From JAICIG01 sp035532215 (lineage in GTDB: Bacteria; Planctomycetota; Planctomycetia; Pirellulales; JAICIG01): a stretch of DNA of 8,863 nt. The position numbers were made by a program, and so were the translations under genes. The DNA is taken from the NCBI GenBank assembly GCA_035532215.1, contig DATKRK010000215.1, positions 1 through 8,863 of the forward strand, given 5' to 3'. Under the pieces are notes generated by a model. That model was not told the origin of the DNA. It did no database searches and saw only the letters and a program-made list of their open reading frames with translations. Shown in pieces: positions 5,804-8,863 of this stretch. Numbering within the stretch: position 1 is the first letter of the stretch; each line of letters begins with the position of its first letter.

Positions 5804-6853
5804 TCAGTGCGAGCCTTGCTCCGCCAGCCAGCGTTCGGCGTCGAGCGCGGCCATGCAGCCGCTGCCGGCGGCGGTGATGGCCTGACGATAATTGTCGTCG
5901 GCCACGTCGCCGGCGGCGAACACCCCTGCGACGCTGGTGTTCGTGCGGAAAGGCACGGTCCACTTGATGTACTTCTTGTCCGTCAGTTCCAGCTTGCCTT
6001 CCAGGAATTTCGTGTTCGGCGTGTGGCCGATCGCCAGGAATACGCCCGTGGCGGCCAGCTCCTGCGTCTCGCCGCTCTTCGTACTCGCGAGCCGCACTGC
6101 GGTCACGCCATCGCCTTCAGTTCCGAGCACTTCGTCGAGCGCGCTGTTCCAGACCGGCTCGATCTTCGGGTTATTGAGCGTCCGCTCGGCCATGATCTTC
6201 GAAGCCCGCAGTTGGTCGCGGCGGTGGACCAGATAAACCTTGCTGGCGAACTTGGTCAGATAGCTCGCTTCTTCGCAGGCCGAATCGCCGCCGCCGACCA
6301 CCGCCAGCGGCTTATTGCGGAATCGCGGCAAGGCGCCGTCGCACACCGCGCAGGCACTGACGCCGCGGTTCTTGTAGGCTTCTTCCGAAGGCAGCCCCAG
6401 GTAATTCGCCCGGGCGCCTGTGGCCACGATCACTGCTTCGGCCTCGGTCGTCGAGCCGTCGGAAGCCGTCAGCTTGAACGGCCGTCGCGAAAAATCGACG
6501 TCGACGATATCGTCGGTGACAATCCGCGTACCAAAATTGGCCGCCTGCTGACGCATCAACTCCATCAACTCGGGACCGCTGACGCCGGCTTTCTGGTGTG
6601 GCGCCATGATGGCCCGCTTGTCCTTGGCGATCGAATCGTCGAGATACGCCTCCAGATTGCCGTGCGGAAAGCCGGGATAGTTCTCGACTTCAGTCGTCAG
6701 CGACAGTTGTCCAAGCGGCAGCGTCCCGGCGATCCGATTCTCTTCGGTCAAGGCGCCTTCGAACACCAGCGGATTCAGCTCGGCCCGGGCGGTATAGATG
6801 GCGGCGGCCCAGGCGGCCGGCCCGCTTCCGATGATGACGACCTTCTCAGCCAA
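5804..6853 (-). CDS. trxB: Thioredoxin reductase
   Basis: A 349-residue cytoplasmic flavoenzyme that passes electrons from NADPH through FAD to thioredoxin. The FAD-binding Rossmann motif is at the start (VVIIGSGPAAWAAA, 5-18), ATGARAN lies at 144-150, and the redox-active CAVC is at C168-C171 within GVSACAVCDGALP (E. coli has CATC). The NADPH-binding GGGDSACEEA (187-196) and HRRDQLRAS (210-218) follow, and the FAD-contacting GVFAAGDVADD (310-320) completes the fold. Length is somewhat above E. coli TrxB (about 320); the extra residues sit around EAYLDDSIAKDKRAIMAP (68-85), before GVSGPELME. The first 'GGQL' of the family is LGQL here. The gene starts at TTG 6853, supported by a strong AAAGGAG site and by the Rossmann motif beginning just after; no ATG fits better. 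It is co-directional with asnS and has its own promoter-like dyad upstream. Confidence 0.95.
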   Translation of the reverse strand: MAEKVVIIGSGPAAWAAAIYTARAELNPLVFEGALTEENRIAGTLPLGQLSLTTEVENYPGFPHGNLEAYLDDSIAKDKRAIMAPHQKAGVSGPELMELMRQQAANFGTRIVTDDIVDVDFSRRPFKLTASDGSTTEAEAVIVATGARANYLGLPSEEAYKNRGVSACAVCDGALPRFRNKPLAVVGGGDSACEEASYLTKFASKVYLVHRRDQLRASKIMAERTLNNPKIEPVWNSALDEVLGTEGDGVTAVRLASTKSGETQELAATGVFLAIGHTPNTKFLEGKLELTDKKYIKWTVPFRTNTSVAGVFAAGDVADDNYRQAITAAGSGCMAALDAERWLAEQGSH

Positions 6854-6860
6854 TTGCGCA

Positions 6861-6868
6861 ACTCCTTT
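6861..6868 (-). promoter_or_regulatory. Ribosome binding site of trxB, selecting a TTG start
   Basis: The minus strand reads AAAGGAGT, with AGGAG (6862-6866) lying 8 nt before TTG 6853. The strength and spacing of this site justify the TTG start, which puts the first glycine of the FAD motif at residue 9. Confidence 0.8.
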
Positions 6869-6908
6869 GGCAGCTCAAGTTTTGCCCGCAGTGACTCTGC
6901 TCGTTCAG

Positions 6909-6943
6909 GCCGCTTATTATAGGCGGCTCAGGCGGAGCGTCCA
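6909..6943 (-). promoter_or_regulatory. trxB promoter with a 19-bp dyad over the -10 box
   Basis: On the minus strand, TATAAT (6916-6921) is a perfect -10 box about 62 nt before the trxB start. TGGACG (6938-6943) lies 16 nt upstream and matches 4 of 6 bases of the -35 consensus. The -10 box sits inside a 19-bp dyad, GCCGCTTATTATAGGCGGC on the + strand (6909-6927), in which all pairs match except one T/G pair around the central base. Such symmetry over a -10 box is what an operator for a dimeric repressor looks like, but the regulator is unknown and none is encoded next to it. The dyad could also be a small hairpin at the start of the transcript. Confidence 0.55.
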
Positions 6944-6967
6944 TGCCGCAGCTTCCGGCCGGCATGG
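6941..6967. repeat. Hairpin-forming inverted repeat
   Basis: CCATGCCG (6941-6948) is the exact inverse of CGGCATGG (6960-6967), with an 11-nt loop. It overlaps the upstream edge of the predicted trxB promoter. It has no T-run on either side, so it is not a typical intrinsic terminator; it could be a dispersed palindrome or part of a regulatory region. Confidence 0.5.
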
Positions 6968-7067
6968 CGGTCCGCTTTGTAGTTGCGGGTCACGACCAAG
7001 CCGGGGCTCCGGATTCATTGTAGAATGGATCGCCCAGGGCGGCCTAGCGCGGCCTTCGACCGCAACC

Positions 7068-7162
7068 AAAGTAGCAGGCACATTCCATGTGCCGTCCGCG
7101 GCAGCGCGGTGAAGCTCCGTCGCAGGGTTGGCGGCGGCACACAGGAGTGTGCCTGCTACTTT
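7068..7162. repeat. Inverted repeat with AAAGTAGCAGGCACA ends
   Basis: Bases 7068-7093 and the reverse complement of 7136-7162 share the same 15-base beginning, AAAGTAGCAGGCACA, and then match except for one substitution and one extra base near TCCTGTGTGCC. The arms enclose about 42 bp. Sequences of this type are common dispersed repeats in planctomycete intergenic DNA (recollection, not checked). As RNA it would form a long stem; no coding function is apparent. Confidence 0.7.
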
Positions 7163-7167
7163 GACGT

Positions 7168-7317
7168 GGAGGGCCGGGCGCCCCCGCCCGGAAAGCCATG
7201 GAGGGCCGGGCGCCCTCGCCCGGAAAGCGGCGGCAATCGGGCGAGGGCGCCCGTTGTAACTCGCCGGGCGAGGGCGCCCGTTGTGACTCGCCGGGCGAGG
7301 GCGCCCGGCCCTCCATG
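7168..7317. repeat. GC-rich tandem and inverted repeat block
   Basis: Two 29-nt direct copies (7168-7196 and 7200-7228, one mismatch, period 32) are followed by units in the opposite orientation with a 27-nt period (7238-7264, 7265-7291 and a partial one from 7292), sharing the 16-nt core CGGGCGAGGGCGCCCG at 7238, 7265 and 7292. The left copies carry the reverse complement of that core at 7175 (one mismatch) and 7207. Bases 7197-7223 and 7291-7317 are perfect 27-nt inverted arms around a 67-nt centre, so the block can fold into a large hairpin. Because 27 is a multiple of three, the block stays open in several frames and creates spurious proteins with RAPSPGE-type repeats. Repeat-internal differences are very few, suggesting recent duplication. 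Confidence 0.85.
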
Positions 7318-7383
7318 CCAGCGCGCCCGAGCAGTTCGATCGATCCACCATCCAACCATCAAGCCTAGTTCAGGCCGCAACCT

Positions 7384-8859
7384 ATGCTGACGCCCGCCGA
7401 AGAATTGGGTTTAAGCGGGCTGAACCTCGACAGCCGGCTCCGCAAGGTGTTTTACAGCCTTGCGGACGCCGAAATCGTCGCCCTGACCAACCGCATGACC
7501 GCCGAGGCGCTGCGCCGGAACTTGATCTACACGCGGCACGGGCAGATCGAGGCAATTCGCGTGATGCTGCGGCCGATCGCCGTGCTGCCCGACCAACTGG
7601 CCTATCTGCACTACGTTTCGCAGACGATCATGGGCGCGTTGAAGCGCGTCGCCGAGTTGTACCTGAACGATCCGGCGGTGCGCGAGGTTGTGCCGTTGGC
7701 GGCCGCCGAAGAGGCCTGGCTGCGAGAAAGCTGGGGCGAGAGCCAGCATCAGGCGAACCCGGTGTTCGGCCGGCTCGACGCGATGGCCGAGTTCACCAGC
7801 CCGACCTGGAAAGAGTCGCTGAAATTCTTCGAGCCGAACCTGTGCGGCGTGGGCGGCATCCACCTGGGGCCGACCTGCGCACGGATGCTGGCCGAGGTCG
7901 TGCTGCCGGTGCTGGAAAGCCGCGATCCGGAATTGCAGTTCCAACTGGGCCAGGATTTGCGCGAGTTGTTCATTCAGGAGGTCGTCGATCATCTCGAAGC
8001 CATCGGCCGGCCGGGCCGCAATCTTTGTTTCATCGAGCCGAAGTACGCCGACGAAGGCACGAGCGAGCAGGCGCCGCTGGCCGAGTATTTTCACGAGCGG
8101 CACGGCATGACCGTCGTCCACGCCGACCCCAAGGAGCTCGCGATCCGCGGCGGCGAAGTCTGGTACGAAGACACGCCGATCGACATCGCCTATCGCGATT
8201 ACGAGATTCGCGACTTGCTGGAGCTGGAAGCAGGCGGCGTCGACATCGGGCCCGTGCGGCGGCTGTTTCGCGAAAACCGCATGATCTCGTCGATGGCCGG
8301 CGACTTCGATCATAAGAGCTGCTGGGAGCTGCTGACCGAGCGGCGGTTCGCCGAACGATACTTCAGCAGCGACGAGCGGCAAGTCTTTCGCCGGCACGTG
8401 CTCTGGACGCGATTGCTGGCCGACCGCCAAACGACCTTGCCGCATGGCGAGCTCGGCTCGCTCGTCGATTATGCGCGTCGCGAGCACGAACGGTTGGTGC
8501 TCAAGCCGAATCGCTCCTACGGCGGCGACCGGGTCTACGTCGGCCTGGGCATGGACGCGGCAGAGTGGAACGCGCTGGTCGACGCCGCGCTGGCCGGTCC
8601 CGACGCTTGGGTCGTGCAGCGTCTGGCGAGCATTCCGGCCAGCGAGTTTCCGGTGGTCAGCGCCGACGGCGCCGTGCGCGTCGAGCCGTTTCACACGGTG
8701 ATGGGCTTCGCCCCCACGCGTTACGGGCTGGGCATCGTCGGGCGAGCCTCGCAGAAGCAGGTCGTCAACGTCGCCCAGCGCGGCGGCATGTGCGGCGTTC
8801 TCATCGGCCGCTCGCCGCGGCGGCTCGTCGGCCCCGCCGAACCGGCGAAAGGCGGCTGA
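7384..8859 (+). CDS. Circularly permuted ATP-grasp-like protein, substrate unknown
   Basis: A 491-residue, probably cytoplasmic protein; no signal peptide or membrane segment is visible. From about residue 212 it resembles circularly permuted ATP-grasp enzymes of the glutathionylspermidine synthase type. A pre-ATP-grasp segment (NLCFIEPKYADEGTSEQAPL, 213-232) is followed by IDIAYRDYEIRDLL (266-279) and DFDHKSCWELL (307-317). LVLKPNRSYGGDRVYVG (371-387) supplies a candidate ATP-binding lysine K374 and glycine loop, WVVQRL (409-414) the adenine-contacting strand, and VNVAQRGGMCGVLIG (461-475) a plausible metal-binding asparagine loop. The first 210 residues are helical and unfamiliar. The fold would predict ATP-dependent joining of a carboxylate to an amine or thiol, but the substrate cannot be inferred. 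ATG 7384 has no clear ribosome binding site. The protein ends at 8857-8859, just before the window edge, so its operon partners are not visible. The fold is likely, the reaction unproven. Confidence 0.72.
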   Translation: MLTPAEELGLSGLNLDSRLRKVFYSLADAEIVALTNRMTAEALRRNLIYTRHGQIEAIRVMLRPIAVLPDQLAYLHYVSQTIMGALKRVAELYLNDPAVREVVPLAAAEEAWLRESWGESQHQANPVFGRLDAMAEFTSPTWKESLKFFEPNLCGVGGIHLGPTCARMLAEVVLPVLESRDPELQFQLGQDLRELFIQEVVDHLEAIGRPGRNLCFIEPKYADEGTSEQAPLAEYFHERHGMTVVHADPKELAIRGGEVWYEDTPIDIAYRDYEIRDLLELEAGGVDIGPVRRLFRENRMISSMAGDFDHKSCWELLTERRFAERYFSSDERQVFRRHVLWTRLLADRQTTLPHGELGSLVDYARREHERLVLKPNRSYGGDRVYVGLGMDAAEWNALVDAALAGPDAWVVQRLASIPASEFPVVSADGAVRVEPFHTVMGFAPTRYGLGIVGRASQKQVVNVAQRGGMCGVLIGRSPRRLVGPAEPAKGG

Positions 8860-8863
8860 AGCC

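Larger units (their letters stand above)
6854..7383. other. Divergent intergenic region, no gene
   Basis: A 530-nt region between trxB (leftward) and the ATP-grasp-like gene (rightward). It holds the trxB promoter and hairpin at the left, an inverted repeat at 7068-7162 and a tandem plus inverted GC-rich repeat block at 7168-7317. In 6968-7067 and 7318-7383 I see nothing definite; TAGAAT near 7020 has no matching -35 box. The open frames that cross the region are products of the repeats. Confidence 0.6.

Noticed and set aside
5544..5806. Attachment site or tRNA-linked insertion point
   Set aside because: No tRNA gene or direct repeat of att type was found; the structure is an inverted repeat, not a flanking direct repeat.
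5526..5885. 119-residue + strand open frame over the trxB-asnS spacer
   Set aside because: It is a translation of the inverted-repeat element and the CTCCGCGT tandem copies (SASPRLRVS-type peptide), overlaps the end of trxB, and has no homology-like domain pattern.
7168..7317. Short CRISPR array
   Set aside because: The spacing between cores is repeat sequence, not unique spacers, and the units change orientation; no cas gene is present.
7044..7355. Minus-strand open frame with repeated RAPSPGE-type units
   Set aside because: The 27-nt DNA repeat period keeps the frame open by arithmetic; the peptide repeats simply mirror the DNA repeats.

Overview
The window looks like chromosomal DNA from a planctomycete, probably of the Pirellulales or Gemmatales type. 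This is inferred from the gene content: a DUF1549/DUF1553-type cytochrome-associated protein, a Tat-exported DUF1501 protein and a WD40 protein sit in one tight same-strand cluster, an arrangement characteristic of that phylum. High GC content and GC-rich dispersed intergenic repeats fit as well. No rRNA, tRNA, CRISPR array, transposase or phage gene is visible.

Layout. (1) Bases 1-2786, + strand: the C-terminal end of a DUF1553 protein, a complete DUF1501 protein (445 aa) and a WD40 beta-propeller (368 aa, about seven blades), with gaps of 16 and 2 nt. Just behind the WD40 stop lies a short in-frame stretch (2787-2951) that still looks coding and may be the remnant of another protein. (2) Bases 3038-4073, + strand: a good sigma70-like promoter, then a small winged-helix-like protein and a TIR-domain protein 9 nt apart, with the ribosome binding site of the second overlapping the stop codon of the first. 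This cassette has a lower GC content than its neighbours and is the best candidate in the window for an undescribed system. (3) Bases 4101-6853, - strand: two housekeeping genes, thioredoxin reductase (trxB) followed by asparaginyl-tRNA synthetase (asnS). They are separated by 311 nt that hold an inverted-repeat element. (4) Bases 6854-7383: a 530-nt divergent intergenic region with a trxB promoter inside a 19-bp dyad, a hairpin and two families of inverted or tandem repeats. (5) Bases 7384-8859, + strand: a 491-aa protein resembling circularly permuted ATP-grasp ligases, substrate unknown.

How the genes may work together. The DUF1553/DUF1501/WD40 set probably forms one operon; its biochemical function is not established. 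The winged-helix and TIR genes are probably translationally coupled. A TIR domain with its catalytic-type glutamate suggests an NAD-consuming or NAD-signalling effector, with the small partner as regulator or sensor; this is inference. trxB and asnS are ordinary core genes. The repeats in both intergenic regions have the look of dispersed, genome-wide elements, and they generate several spurious open frames that should not be annotated as genes.
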